This document shows, piece after piece, positions 43,553 to 54,670 of a stretch of 64,000 nucleotides of DNA. Made by a program: the position numbers and the translations under genes. Origin of the DNA: Sclerotiophoma versabilis (Eukaryota; Ascomycota; Dothideomycetes; Pleosporales; Didymellaceae); contig JAAROD010000011.1 of NCBI GenBank assembly GCA_012274445.1, positions 310,001 to 374,000 on the forward strand, in the 5' to 3' direction. Position 1 is the stretch's first letter; each line of letters opens with the position of its first letter. The notes under the pieces were generated by a model, which was not told where the DNA came from, made no database searches, and worked only from the letters and a program-made list of their open reading frames with translations.

Positions 43553-45853
43553 ATGTCCGCTCCACAGTACCCATTGAGACCGTTGTTGCCGAAAACCTTT
43601 GATCGTCGCCCTCTCCCGGCCACTGCGCCAAGAAAAATCACTAAGGCCGCCTGTGAGCCATGCTCACGGAAGAAACGCAAGGCGAGATATGTTCCTTCCT
43701 ACAGTACAAATCGCGTCTGACAGAGCTCGCCAGTGTGACAGCCTCCGCCCAACATGCTCTACATGCAGCAGCCAATCTGTTGAATGTTCTTACCCTGTTG
43801 CAGAGGGAGAAAGTCGACACAGGTCTCTTAAGAGGAAGCATGAAGCTCTTCAGCGCGACCTGGGGGGTACCTTGGAACTTGTGTGGCATATCCAGCATGC
43901 CTCAGATATCGACGCTCAGACCATATTTTCACGGCTTAGAGCAGGGGGCGACCCTGCCGCTATACTTGCCGCCCTGAAGGCGCCCGAGCCTCATACACAG
44001 CAGAACACAGACCTTACAAGCTCACATAAACTCACTGGAATCCCGGATCTTTCTGACTCCGCGCCATTGGCGGCCATTCTTCGTTCCCAAAGCGAGGTGC
44101 TCATTGAAGCGTTCTCTACTTTTCTAAAATGCACAGCTACAATATTTCACATATACACACAGGACGAGGTGGATTCCTTGCTAACCAAATCTTTGCAAAC
44201 GGAAGGACGAGTGCCGTTATCGACACTCTGCGAAGCTTGCGGCATTGCTGCCGTCGGATCCCGATTCTCTCGGTCGAAGATTTCTCCAGAACTGGGTGAA
44301 TATTATACCAGTGTCACAAAGCAACTACTCGATGAGTGCATCGAGAAGACACCCCTACAGGCGATGAAAGTTTGCGCGCTATTGGCCATGTGTAATATCG
44401 TTAACAAGGCTACCGCAGCTTTTGCCTACGTCGGTCCGTGTGCAAATAGCTAAAATATCATAGAAGTCGCGCTAAGAATATCGTAGAACTTGGCCTCAGT
44501 GTAGCCCGGCTCAAGGGTCTTCTGGAACGCAAACCTCCCTCACATTTAGACCATGCGATCTGGTTAGAAAGCAAGAAAGTTGCGAAGTCTTTGCTTCTTT
44601 GCAGGGGGTAAGAAAATGCAGCGCACAGAACAACTGAGAACTGACTTTTCGCAGTTGGTTGCAGGCTACGTTATCATATGTACCAGATGCCGGAGCTTCT
44701 GTAAGCTTGGAAGATGTCGTTTCCGGCGACGAGTGCTGCCTGGATTGCGAAGACCATACATTGTACCAGACTCAGGTAGCACGCCTTACAGTCATCAAGG
44801 CTGGTATATTTCAACAGATGGTAACTGCAGACTTCTCGCGCGAATCTAGTGAGGCAATCCGTTCAGAGATTCGCCGATGGCTTGACCAAGTACCGCAGCA
44901 GATTCGGCCGGAGAGTCTTGACAAACCGACTGTTAGCCCCGAAGCACGAATATCAGGTTTATATCTTCACTCCTTTTATCTTGGCAGCAAAATGCTCGTT
45001 TATCGCTGGGTTCTGTCGTGGGTGATCCTCAATCGACGTACCGGGGACGATCTCTCTCCAGAGAACATGACAGAGGCTATACGCTGTGCAGGAGAAGGAG
45101 TTTCTGCTGCCAGAGAGGCAGCCAGCACTCTCTATACAATATACAAAGAAGGTGGAGCAGTGCGGCATTGCTGGCTTTGCATGTAAGGCATCATAACTTT
45201 TGCGGACAGCTCAAAACTGACTATTCAGATTTCAAGCATACCTTTCGTGTTGCATGCTTACTTACGACGTTCTGCAGGGTGTTCTTCATAGCCGGCTTAC
45301 AGCTCATGACGACAACCTCGGGTTAGCTTCTTTCTCTTTAGACGTACTCGCGTGGGCAGGAGAGCTAGATGCAACGGCTAAGGAGTATTACGCATTATTG
45401 AAGCCGATACACACTTTGGTAAGCAGTCTCAGTATGCGACCCAGAGAACGCTCCGAATACATGGTGGACGACCACATCCATTTCCAAGAAGCACAAGGCA
45501 CCTCTCCATTACACGAAGCTACACAGCAGTTGACAAAGATGCTCTATGTGGCGCTCCGATCCGAAAATGAGCGCGGAAAGACTGTTTCCAATTATCGGCC
45601 AAAGTTGGAAGACACCGCAACATCGTTGGACGAATTTGGACTCGGTATTCATCTATACTGGGCAATGGAGTTTGAAGCCGATAGCAAACGGGTTGAAAAC
45701 GAGGAGATGCTTTACAACACTTCTACCATAGCTTCAGTTCTGCCGTCTCTGCGAGGTCAGTTCGCTGGTGGGAGCTTGCCTCATGGATGGACAACATCGA
45801 GGTCCTGTGTTGATCGGGTATTAACCGAAACAAGCACTAAAGATATATTCTAG
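43553..45853 (+). CDS. Zn2Cys6 transcription factor with Fungal_trans domain, GC-AG first intron
   Basis: Five exons (43553-43681, 43734-44433, 44487-44607, 44655-45182, 45229-45853) give 700 residues. The zinc cluster is split by the first intron: Cys34 and Cys37 are in exon 1, Cys44, 51, 54 and 61 in exon 2. Only removal of 43682-43733, which begins GCGAGA and ends CCAG with a CTGAC branch site, gives the proper spacing C-x2-C-x6-C-x6-C-x2-C-x6-C. Reading through instead meets a stop. The later part is a PF04082 domain (AILRSQSEVLIEAFSTFLKCTATIFHIYT, LCEACGIAAVGSRF, LGLSVARLKGLLERK, YVPDAGASVSLEDV). The last three introns are 53, 47 and 46 nt with GT-AG ends. Target genes are unknown; no metabolic cluster adjoins it. 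Confidence 0.85.
43682..43733 (+). other. GC-AG intron inside the zinc cluster
   Basis: 52 nt, starts GCGAGA after AAG, branch-like CTGAC about 14 nt before the CCAG end. A single T-to-C change in GTGAGA would explain the donor. Its removal restores all six zinc-ligand spacings. Confidence 0.7.
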
Positions 45854-46828
45854 TAGTAATAGTATTCATCATCAGGACTTCCATATGCTAGCATGCCGAT
45901 TGTTGGTGCGATTGTGATTGCAAGCCTGGCAAGGTCAGCCGTTGCAACCTTTGTGTGCTAACGCCATGTCTACCACGTACTGCAGTAAGCTCTTCGAAAA
46001 GAGTTTGAAAAAGAGGGCCTATCTATGCATACACCATGTTGACTGCAATGCATGGGAGAGATGTCTGAAATGCAGCATTGTCCGTCCGTCTAAAAGGACA
46101 TCAGCATGTAAACACTGGTACAAGACTGCGAAGGCAGCAGTAACCCAACAATGAACATCGAGAACGATGAGGTGCAGTCCCATAATTTGGCGAATACAGT
46201 CTTAAAAGCACTGCAAAGCTGCTGGAACAGTCAAAATCTAGGCCCTTGTGCGCAATGGTTTCTCACTAACGAGATGTAGCGTGAAGCAAGGAGTAAGAGC
46301 GACGCAACCTCGAAAGCAAAAGACGACACTTATGAGCTAGCGATATCGTGTTCGTCATTGAAAATTTGTGTCGATTCGAGCATAAACCCCTTTATGAAAT
46401 CCCATCGTCATTTAGTGACCTTTTCCGTTTCTTCGTTTGCTTCCCTTCTCTGAATTCGCTCTCAAACACCTTACATGTGCCTCCTTCTACCCGACTATTT
46501 TCATCAGCCCTTGGTCGGTCGTTTGCGACAAGAACCTTTGCGGATATAGAATTGAAGTCCTTGCATACAGGGCAAACGAAAACTTCGGCGAGTCAGGCAA
46601 AGGTTTCTGTGCGGCATGCGGAGCATATCATGGTGTATACTTGTACTGATGTATTCAAATAGGCTGACATGTTTCGCAGTTTCTCAGAGATCTTGGAGAG
46701 GCGCACAGCAAAGATTCTTATTTCATGGTACTATGGTAGCATATATGCCCTGTCATTGGTACTCAACTATCAATACTTCGTCACTATTATGATAATACCT
46801 CTCTTCTCTGCTATTCCATTCGTCATTC
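45854..46828. other. Intergenic between convergent genes
   Basis: About 975 bases. Open frames at 45966-46154 (cysteine-containing, 62 codons, no signal peptide) and 46348-46662 (no ATG start) are not supported as genes. Confidence 0.45.
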
Positions 46829-48049
46829 CTAGGCATCACTGCAGGCGGTCTCAGTATCTCCTTCCATATCTTCTTGATTTCCGTTGATGTCTTCCATATC
46901 TTCATCTTGACCAGGCCACAAGATTTCCTTTCGCACCAGTGCACGGACGTGCATGAATGCGCAGAATATCCAGAGCAGAGTCAACACGGCTGTTGCCCCG
47001 GTACAAATCATCTTTACACTGCGAAGCTCAAGAGCCTCTGCTATTTGAAGAAGCGCAATAACCAGGCCAACGTTAGGGAAGATGAAAGCCCACCAGTTCA
47101 GCGTAAAATGCGATTCTTTCGCGGAGATGAGAACGCTGACGGTGCTCAGCGCACTGAACCAAAAGGATACCAACCACATGAAGATGCCAATGGCGACGGC
47201 GACAGCCTTGAAAACATCACCAACAGAAGTATTGTCGATGCCCAAGAAGCCCTTGTGGATGTGTTTCGGTGCCTGCATACCAAGTGCAACGAATGTATTA
47301 ACTGTGTAAGCTGCCGGTCCTACGGCTACGTACATCGCGGGGCGCTTCGGTGGCTCAGGAAGGTCGCTGTTGACGAGACGTGTAACGTAAATTGTCAAGA
47401 TGAAGTATGCCACAGTCCACCCTAGACCTTGGAAGGCGATACTGCCAATGAAGATTGGCAGGCCGGCTGTTGAAGGTTGATGCTTCAGTATGGCACTCCC
47501 CACCACACCAAGCATCAGAAAGGGGTAAATTGGTAGAATCCATGCGGGCAACGCGTGTGTGACTGGGAGCTTCATGCGGTCGAAAATGACGTGATACTGG
47601 AACACAGCGACTAGTGCAACAATGCCAGCGTACGTCCAGTAGAGCGCCTCGATGGTCTTGAGGAGCCAGTCACCGCATAACGGTACAGCGTAGAGGTCGA
47701 TACAGTATATGATGAGCGCGATGCTAACGAAGTAGGCGCCAATGAAGAAGCTTTCGTGAGGGTGGTGCAGACTCCGAGCCAGGCTGCCTTGGACTGAATT
47801 GAATCGATAGATGATGCATCCAGTGAAGGTAACGACCAGCACGAAATTGAAGATGGCGAAGAATAACCCAATTGTGTCGTTACCAGAAAACTTGTATGGC
47901 TGTTGGCCGATCAAAGTTGCCAAAGCACCGGTAGACATCGTAACTTCGAACCATGACCACGTAAAATGATGGAAGCGCTGGCTCCAAGGTATGCTGTCTT
48001 TTCTATTGGTGGTCTGCGACGTTCCAAGCAGGGGTGTAGTTTCCGGCAT
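46829..48049 (-). CDS. C4-dicarboxylate/malate transporter, TDT family (Mae1-like)
   Basis: A single exon of 406 residues. About ten hydrophobic helices are visible from residue 35 on. The start HFTWSWFEVTMSTGALATLIGQQPY is the signature of the tellurite-resistance/dicarboxylate transporter (TDT, SLAC1-like) family, and the middle VALGMQAP and C-terminal LNWWAFIFPNVGLVIALLQI blocks support it. Both termini are polar and cytosolic. Fungal relatives include the malate permease Mae1 and the sulphite pump Ssu1; the FTWSWFEVTMSTG motif favours a Mae1-like dicarboxylate carrier. The substrate cannot be proved from sequence. The acidic end (EDMEDINGNQEDMEGD) is unusual but common in fungal members. 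Confidence 0.9.
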   Translation of the reverse strand: MPETTPLLGTSQTTNRKDSIPWSQRFHHFTWSWFEVTMSTGALATLIGQQPYKFSGNDTIGLFFAIFNFVLVVTFTGCIIYRFNSVQGSLARSLHHPHESFFIGAYFVSIALIIYCIDLYAVPLCGDWLLKTIEALYWTYAGIVALVAVFQYHVIFDRMKLPVTHALPAWILPIYPFLMLGVVGSAILKHQPSTAGLPIFIGSIAFQGLGWTVAYFILTIYVTRLVNSDLPEPPKRPAMYVAVGPAAYTVNTFVALGMQAPKHIHKGFLGIDNTSVGDVFKAVAVAIGIFMWLVSFWFSALSTVSVLISAKESHFTLNWWAFIFPNVGLVIALLQIAEALELRSVKMICTGATAVLTLLWIFCAFMHVRALVRKEILWPGQDEDMEDINGNQEDMEGDTETACSDA

Positions 48050-48470
48050 CTCGACTGAATTTTGCAGAAGGTATCTTGTGCAGAAGCCAGGATGTTAGTA
48101 TCGAGGGTCAAATTCGATGTTGAAAGTGCCATTAAGATACTGACGTCAGGCGCCTTTCCCACCTAGACTTAGCGCGCAAGAGAGCTCCAACTGGAGATTC
48201 TACATGGCCAATTATGGAGGAGCCAGATTCAAGGCAGTACAAGCTCGTTCATGGGATACATGGGATACTCGAAATGTAATGTTGTTCGCAGAGTACCATT
48301 CTATCGCTCAACCAAAGACACACCGAACCACAACGTGACGATCTATGCACCCTCAATTTTGCGTGATGCGCTTATGACGTCGCCATCTCTCATCGAATAA
48401 CAGCGCAGGAGACGAAATCAAAACCATGTAGCACATCATTCCTCCCTGTCAAATCTTTCTCAGCCTCAAA
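48050..48470. other. Divergent promoter region
   Basis: About 420 bases between the transporter and the catalase-like gene. A pyrimidine-rich CTTTCTCAG at 48455-48463 could be a splice acceptor for an unseen first exon of the latter, but no matching ATG plus donor was found. Confidence 0.45.
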
Positions 48471-49651
48471 ATGGAAAACTGTAACCAACACCTACAACAA
48501 TGTAAAGGCAACGCTCTCCACGGCACCACCCAGCAATGCTTACCTCGCATGGGATGCACCGGGCGTCGAAGACACCAAGTCAGACGAGGAAGAGACAGCA
48601 AAAAAAATTGGCGTAACGATGAACAAGATGCAACAACACAACTTCGATCAACACCGTCATTGCTTTCGTGCGACACACGTTAAGACTCAGGGTATCGTCA
48701 AGGGGAGATTGACCGTCCTGCCCAACTTGCCACCCCATTTGCAACAAGGTCTTTTCAAGACTTCAGGAAGAACCTATGATGTGGCAGCCCGCTATGCAAA
48801 CGAGCCCGTCTTCCTGCAGGCAGATCAAGAACCCGGTCCACGTGGTCTCGGCCTGCGAATCTTTGGTGTCGAGGGCCAGCGTCTTCCCGGCGCCGACCAA
48901 AACGCGAACACACAAGACTTCTTCTTCAATAATGCGCCCATGATCGAACTAACAGACCTGCCCACATGTCTGGAGATCATGCAGCTACGAGAAAAGCACT
49001 TCGACTCCCCAATGAGGCTTGGTGCAGCGACGAAGTTGAGGACTGATGCGGTCAAGCAGGCAGCGCCGTTCTGGCTGCCAAATACAAACATGATCAGTCA
49101 CAGCTTTTACACGCAGAGTGCGTTCCGGTTCGGCGAGTACTATGGACATATCAGCCTGGTTCCCGTGCTAGACGAGATGACAAGTCGATCTGAGAAAGTG
49201 AAGAACAGTGATTCAAGGGAGCAGCTGCGTGAATGGTTAGCCGAATATTTCAAAATGCACGGCGCCAAGTACGAACTTAAGGTTCGTGCCTAGAGAGTCC
49301 ACCCATATTCTTCCTATATACGTTCTCACATGTTTTCATCAGATCCAGCTTGGCACAGATCCCTCCCACCACCCTACCGAAGACGGCTCAGTGGTTTGGG
49401 ACGAAGCTACAGCACCATACCAGACCATCGCTACAGTCGAGTTCCCGCCTCAAGACGCGCTGACAGCGGAGCGTAGGACGTTCTGGGAAGACAAGATGAA
49501 GCTCAATCCTTGGGATGCACTTGCCGAACATCAGCCACTAGGAAGCATTAACAGGCTGAGGAAGACGGTATACGAAATGAGCGTGACCAAACGGCAGGCT
49601 ATCAATGCAACGGAGACGAAGAGAGTGAACAGTGTGGATGAGATGCCTTGA
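48471..49651 (+). CDS. Catalase-like haem-domain protein, 5' end unresolved
   Basis: Two exons joined across a 61-nt intron (49282-49342). From 48472 the frame is open for 270 codons and then 103 after the intron. The start of that frame reads TYNNVKATLSTAPPSNAYLAWD, typical of the family, but it has no ATG; the ATG at 48471 is one base out of register, so a single surplus G after ATG, or an unseen upstream exon, would explain it. The first in-frame ATG is at 48619, which would remove about 50 conserved residues. The body has a shortened catalase core: FRATHVKTQG carries the distal His, ARYANEPVFLQAD...PRGLGLRIFG the beta-barrel, and DFFFNNAPMIEL the distal Asn region. Such proteins are catalase-related, about 370 residues; peroxide or hydroperoxide chemistry is inferred. 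Confidence 0.75.
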
Positions 49652-51035
49652 TTGTGACATAGACCGTAGTCAAGGTCCTGACTTGAAAATATTAATGCCA
49701 ACAATGCAAGCATGCTCGTTTGAGTATAGGTATAGACTCGCGAGCGAATGTGCCTGCCAAGCTAGATAATTGGTGTAAATTGAAAAGCTGTGTTATTCTT
49801 CCACACATTGGGTGAAAGGGGACAAAATTTATAGGTATAGACTTTTGAGACCTCGGAAGGTCCCAAACCTTTTTGTGACGTTCCGGACACTTGAAGCTGT
49901 GCCGGATATGTCAAGAATATGATAATTGAGTGTGTCTCGCTCCATGCTTTCTGGTCAATGTGCGGGTATAAGGAAGCAACTCAATTTGGGCCATCGTCCT
50001 CCGTCGACAACACCTTGCCCCATTGTTCTGACACTATCGCGTTATATGCGCAGAGGTAGAGTGAGAAAGCAGGTGTCTGCGCCGCATCTTCTGTATGCTC
50101 TGGGTGCTTGCGAACTCGTAGTCCATACCATACGAATGCCACGTATGAGTTTCCTGAGATGGGACCGGCCTTTGATTTGTTTCATTGAAGCGTATGGATC
50201 TCAACGAATTCCCCACGGTGATTGTATTCCGGTTCCCAATGCTCAGCAACAACATTGCGAATATGCTTGCAGGTGAGACACAATGTCCAGAACGTGCAGA
50301 ACTTGCCATTGATGTTACAGGGAAAGTGGCGAAAAATTTCGTTGGGCACGTCTATAAGCCCGTAATTGGCGTCTAGGACAATGCTGTAGCTAGAGCTTTG
50401 GCGGCCAGAGCGCTGGCAATCGCGTCTCCTCCTAGGGTCAGTTGTCTGTTTGAAGTGGAGAAAGGCGAAGGCCAAAAGTCGAATTCGATTATGTTATTGT
50501 GACCATTACCGGCATGCTATAGATTTAGATGAGGCGGAAGAAGAGTGGAAATCATTGATACCTCAACGTCCTACTGACGAGGGGGATTCATATAGCTCCG
50601 AATTTGGTGTACGAGGTCTTTAGTGACCATGGTTCTTGCTATGTACTATTGCTAGATCGGCACGTTGATGCCTGTTACATTCTGGCTCTCACCCGGCATG
50701 ATGCGTATATGAAGCATCTTCTTAAACACGTAACTCAAGACAACATGCTGAGTAAGGCTGAGCGGCTCTCAAATTAGCGTACAGTCGAAATTAAGCGGCA
50801 AACAATATAGCCGTAGGCTGTATAAGCCTACATGTATACGGTGAAAAAGGTACAACAGAACAAGTAAAGGGTATCCTGGGGTGGCTGTAACACGACAGCG
50901 TCGTATGCAGTTTGAGTGATGTGGGGTTGGTATGCCGGCTAACCGGCGCATTGGTCGGTGGCATTGATCACCTGTTTGCATCAGCATCATTCCATCCCAG
51001 TGCAGATCTTGTACATCTGCGATGCCGAGACATGC
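49652..51035. other. Intergenic, possible F-box-like remnant
   Basis: Reverse-strand open frame 50182-50475 holds DVPNEIFRHF...LCLTCKHIRNVV, faintly like an F-box, with no continuation in frame; it may be a remnant. The 14-mer TATAGGTATAGACT occurs twice (near 49727 and 49829). No gene is called. Confidence 0.4.
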
Positions 51036-51647
51036 TTACCGATACCCTCTTCGACTGTTTCTCCTTTCTCTGTAGTCCTCATGTTCCTCAATGACTTCAA
51101 CAACATCGTCGTTTGGTACTCTCCGTCTCTCCTCAACGATGATGCTCCTTGTTCTCGGCGGCGGCGGTGCCCTTCTTTCCTCCACAATGATGTGTGAGCG
51201 CGCGCTGGATTGCCTAGGGCTTCTGCTCACTTCGCGCATCTGCGCATGAGAATTGCGCCGTGACCTGTTCCCGTGCGAATTGCGTCTCGGCCTGCGCACT
51301 ACGATCTCTTCTTCGCCTGCCATTGCTGTTGTTGTACCAGTCTTGTTGCCGTTGGTGAGGGAGTAGAGCAGCCAGACGATGAGTAGGAAGCCGGCAACGC
51401 TGCCCAGGACGATGCCAACTACTGTGCCAGGCTCGGGGCCGGAGAGGTTGTAGTAGGTGGGTATGATACCCTGCTGTATGACCATTTGCTGGCGCTTGGC
51501 GATGGGCGCTGTGCGAGGCGCATCCTGTGTCATGGCCCCAATGTCAATGGCAGGTTGGCGTGGCAGCAGGCTGTCACTGCCGTAGGCGCGAGGCGCAACA
51601 TTGCCCAGCTGCGCTATCGCATTGAGCAGTTCGGGCACTGCGGGCAT
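51036..51647 (-). CDS. Single-pass membrane protein with basic cytosolic tail
   Basis: A single exon of 203 residues from the ATG at 51647. Residues about 1-70 are a Pro/Ala-rich segment without a clear signal peptide, then GTVVGIVLGSVAGFLLIVWLLYSL (about 75-98) is one strong transmembrane helix with a small-residue GxxxG face. The remaining 105 residues are basic and Arg/Ser-rich with a duplicated element: HIIVEERRAPPPP and SIIVEERRRVP. This layout (short ectodomain, GxxxG helix, charged tail) is common in unannotated fungal membrane proteins, e.g. Mid2-like sensors, but cysteines and a Ser/Thr mucin region are absent. No function is assigned. Confidence 0.75.
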   Translation of the reverse strand: MPAVPELLNAIAQLGNVAPRAYGSDSLLPRQPAIDIGAMTQDAPRTAPIAKRQQMVIQQGIIPTYYNLSGPEPGTVVGIVLGSVAGFLLIVWLLYSLTNGNKTGTTTAMAGEEEIVVRRPRRNSHGNRSRRNSHAQMREVSRSPRQSSARSHIIVEERRAPPPPRTRSIIVEERRRVPNDDVVEVIEEHEDYRERRNSRRGYR

Positions 51648-53035
51648 GATGGAGGTGGGCGAGCAGCGACAAGGTCGCCGGATTGCGCGCTGGGCGGCGA
51701 CGGGGTGGTGGATTAACAATTTGTGTCGCGGAAGCTGCGTGGTCGCCAGGGGAAACAGCCGGTTTGTTATTCGCTTGTCACTCCGGGGGAGCCGGTGGTG
51801 ATGGGGGAGGGGCAGTTGGCAACACCACAGTCGGGCTAAGATGGGAGAGCGGCAGCAATTAAGAATGCCGTGTCAGTTTCCGATGCACAAGAAGGGGGAA
51901 TAAAGGAAAAAGCAGGGCGACGCAAGCGCGGTAAGATTTGGCGCTGTGCTGGACTCACGACGATAGCATGATGCAATTAGCTCTTCCCCAAAGAAGAGGC
52001 TGGGCGTCGACAGCAAATAATGAGGGGGCTGCATCCTCGAAACAAACTCCAGCGCCGCGCGTCTACGGCTGCAATTGAGCATCTTGGATGTCTATGTGGC
52101 CTGGTGCCATTTAACGTTGTTCTTGCTCCACCATCTCTAGGCAGTGTCACCAAACGAAGATTCCCAGCTTGTTGTCCCTGCATACTTGTGCTCTGGTCGA
52201 CGCGCAACAATATCAGCTTCCAAGAGACAATACGCAGTCACTGGCGACAGGAAGGGCCAACTGCCTCTGCTTCTACGTCAGCCTGAAACTGCATCGGCCG
52301 AGGAGCTCCGTGGCATCAAGTTTCTGCCATGCTCGTCCAAGTCCATACAGCGGCTCGGTCATGCCTACGCGTGGGCGCCTGCTTCCGCGGGCACCGTCCT
52401 AACAACCTTGATAACCTTCATAACAACCTTGAAAGACAGCTCTGGCTCGCAGCATCGATGCACGTGCTGCCGCCCTTACATAGAGATGAGCCTAGGCTAA
52501 TATAGAGTATCTGGACTGGCCACCTTGACCGTCCGTCAAAGATTCACTTGAGGCCCACTCGCAGATGATCTGAACACGGGCATTGTGAGAGTCCCCAGGT
52601 GTAGCACCTCCAGGCTCCCATGACTCTGCATATCGTCTCTAACGCACGGCTGACCGTTCTCGCCCCCAAACACAAGACTGGAGCTGGAAACTTGTCGCTG
52701 TTCCCACATGGCAGTGCGACGTTGGATGACTAAGCACATTGTGAAAGTGGAAGGCACGGGGTTTGCCGCCAGCCGCTAAATGTCTTGCTGGGGCAAGCGA
52801 ACAGCCTTCTCAGGACATTTCCCAAACATCTGCTCCCCACAAGACTACCTCCCACGCCGCTTTCTTTACGCGCACCACATCCCTACGACTCACGACCGTC
52901 TCTATCGCCAGCCGTACACAAAGCGCAACAAGAAAACGCGAAAAGGCGCGCCCGTCGCCACTCCTTTGTTCACCACGCTTTTCTCTCCCTCGAACCTCCA
53001 CACCATCTCACCGCCTTCCCACATAAACAGCCAAC
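51648..53035. other. Divergent promoter region, no gene recognised
   Basis: About 1.4 kb upstream of both the membrane protein and NAB2. Several open frames lack ATG starts and domains. A pyrimidine-rich leader (about 52940-53030) precedes the NAB2 ATG. Confidence 0.5.
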
Positions 53036-54670
53036 ATGGCTGACTTCTCCCCCGAATCGCCGCTCGCAATGCAGCTTCAGCAGGTCGTGCAGCCCAAGCT
53101 TGCCGAGAATGGGTGGACAACTGGCGGTGACGACACAACGCTGTTCGAGTACATCCTCCTCATGCTGGCCAACGGCAAAGATCAGTCACAAGTCGCGGCA
53201 GAGCTGTCAAACGACCTTCTCGACCTCGGACCAGAGAACACAGAGACACAAGAGTTTGCGCAGTGGTTGTTTGGTCAGATTGACGCGTTGCAGCGGCAAG
53301 CTGCTGGAGGCGCTGCAGCGAGCGCGTCTTCTGCAGCTGACCAGCCCATGGACGGTGGTGCTCCAGCATTTGTGCCCGGCGGGCAGGACACTGATATGGA
53401 GGGCACATCAGAAGCCCAGGAGGGCATGTACGTCGGCTCACCAGCCTTGGTCTTATCGCGACACCGACTAACACAACGCAGCCCCACAGGGCCAAAGGCT
53501 ATGCGCAACGGCAGCGGCGCTCCATCAGCACGTGGCGGAGCTCGCGGAGGACGCAGTATGCTGAATCAGATGAACAGACAAATGAACCGCAACGACGACC
53601 CGCTACATCGTGTTCGGGGCGGCGGAGGCGTTGGCAGGAACAACCGAGATCCTCCACGAGGCCCCCGTGGCCAGAATCTTGGTCGTGGAATCGAGGCCAT
53701 GGCGAACGGAAGGGGCATGAATCAAATCGGTAACATCAATGGCGCCCCAGGACCTATGAATGGAATGAACGGCATGGGCATGGGTGGCATGCCGGGTATG
53801 GCGATGCCAGGTCAGAACCCTGGCATGAACGGGGGTATTGGCCTTAACCCCCAGCAGCAGATGGCCCTTATGCAGATGTACGAGCAGCAGGCACAGATGA
53901 TGCAGCAGATCTTCTCTGGCGCAACACCGACACCCTATGTCAACCCCAACTTCAACAACAGCAGAGGAGGTCGAGGTGGACGAGGTGGGCGTGGAGGACG
54001 TGGCGGCATGCATCAGTCCACCAAATTTGCAAAGAAGGATGGTCAGGACGACGCCATGGCCGACGGCGCCGCAGGCGAGAACGGCGACGGTATGGAAGTG
54101 GAAAACACAAGGCCCGATCCGGCATCAACCATGTGCAAATTCAACCTTCGATGCACGAACCCAGATTGCCATTTTGTTCACCAGTCGCCGGCCGCGCCCC
54201 CCGGCACCACGGTCGACATGGAAAGCAGCTGCGAGTTTGGTGCTGCGTGCAAAAACAAAAAGTGCGCAGGAAAACACCCTTCGCCGGCCAAGCGACAGCA
54301 GTTCCAGTCGGAGCAGGAGTGTGCATTCTGGCCGAACTGCCGTGACCCGGTCAACTGCCCTTACAAGCACCCTTCAGCGCCGCCGTGCCGCAATGGAGCT
54401 GACTGCACAACGCCCGACTGCAAGTTCTCACACAGCTCGATTATGTGCAAGTTCAACCCATGCCTGAACCCACGCTGTCAGTACAAGCACAGCCCTGGTC
54501 AGAAGAAGAACACGACAAACGTCTGGGTTGCACCGAAGGAGGGCGAGCACGTCAGCGAAAGGAGATTTGTCGATGAGAACGGCGAAGAGGAGCTCATCAT
54601 CCCTGGTCAGGACAAGCAGAATGGACAGACACAGGCGACTGAAAGCATGGAGCAGGATGTAGCATTATAG
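53036..54670 (+). CDS. NAB2: Nuclear poly(A)-binding protein Nab2-like, CCCH zinc fingers
   Basis: Two exons (53036-53427 and 53482-54670) give 526 residues. Residues about 1-90 are a PWI-like helical N-domain (LQQVVQPKLAENGW...DLLDLGPEN), the segment that contacts nuclear-pore proteins in yeast Nab2. Next comes a long disordered region with Met/Gly/Asn repeats, a Gln-rich part and an RGG box (SRGGRGGRGGRGGRGG). Residues about 349-467 contain five tandem CCCH fingers with spacings C-x5-C-x4(5)-C-x3-H (one with C-x4-C), which bind poly(A). The protein controls poly(A)-tail length and mRNA export. The 54-nt intron (53428-53481) has GTACGT, a consensus ACTAAC branch site and GCAG, but is a multiple of three and has no stop, so retention would insert 18 residues. 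Confidence 0.93.
   Translation: MADFSPESPLAMQLQQVVQPKLAENGWTTGGDDTTLFEYILLMLANGKDQSQVAAELSNDLLDLGPENTETQEFAQWLFGQIDALQRQAAGGAAASASSAADQPMDGGAPAFVPGGQDTDMEGTSEAQEGMYVGSPALVLSRHRLTQRSPTGPKAMRNGSGAPSARGGARGGRSMLNQMNRQMNRNDDPLHRVRGGGGVGRNNRDPPRGPRGQNLGRGIEAMANGRGMNQIGNINGAPGPMNGMNGMGMGGMPGMAMPGQNPGMNGGIGLNPQQQMALMQMYEQQAQMMQQIFSGATPTPYVNPNFNNSRGGRGGRGGRGGRGGMHQSTKFAKKDGQDDAMADGAAGENGDGMEVENTRPDPASTMCKFNLRCTNPDCHFVHQSPAAPPGTTVDMESSCEFGAACKNKKCAGKHPSPAKRQQFQSEQECAFWPNCRDPVNCPYKHPSAPPCRNGADCTTPDCKFSHSSIMCKFNPCLNPRCQYKHSPGQKKNTTNVWVAPKEGEHVSERRFVDENGEEELIIPGQDKQNGQTQATESMEQDVAL

Noticed and set aside
45966..46154. Cysteine-containing 62-codon forward frame
   Set aside because: No signal peptide and no conserved spacing of cysteines.
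50182..50475. Possible F-box protein on the reverse strand
   Set aside because: Similarity is only a few residues, and the frame has no ATG context or continuation; left as a remark.
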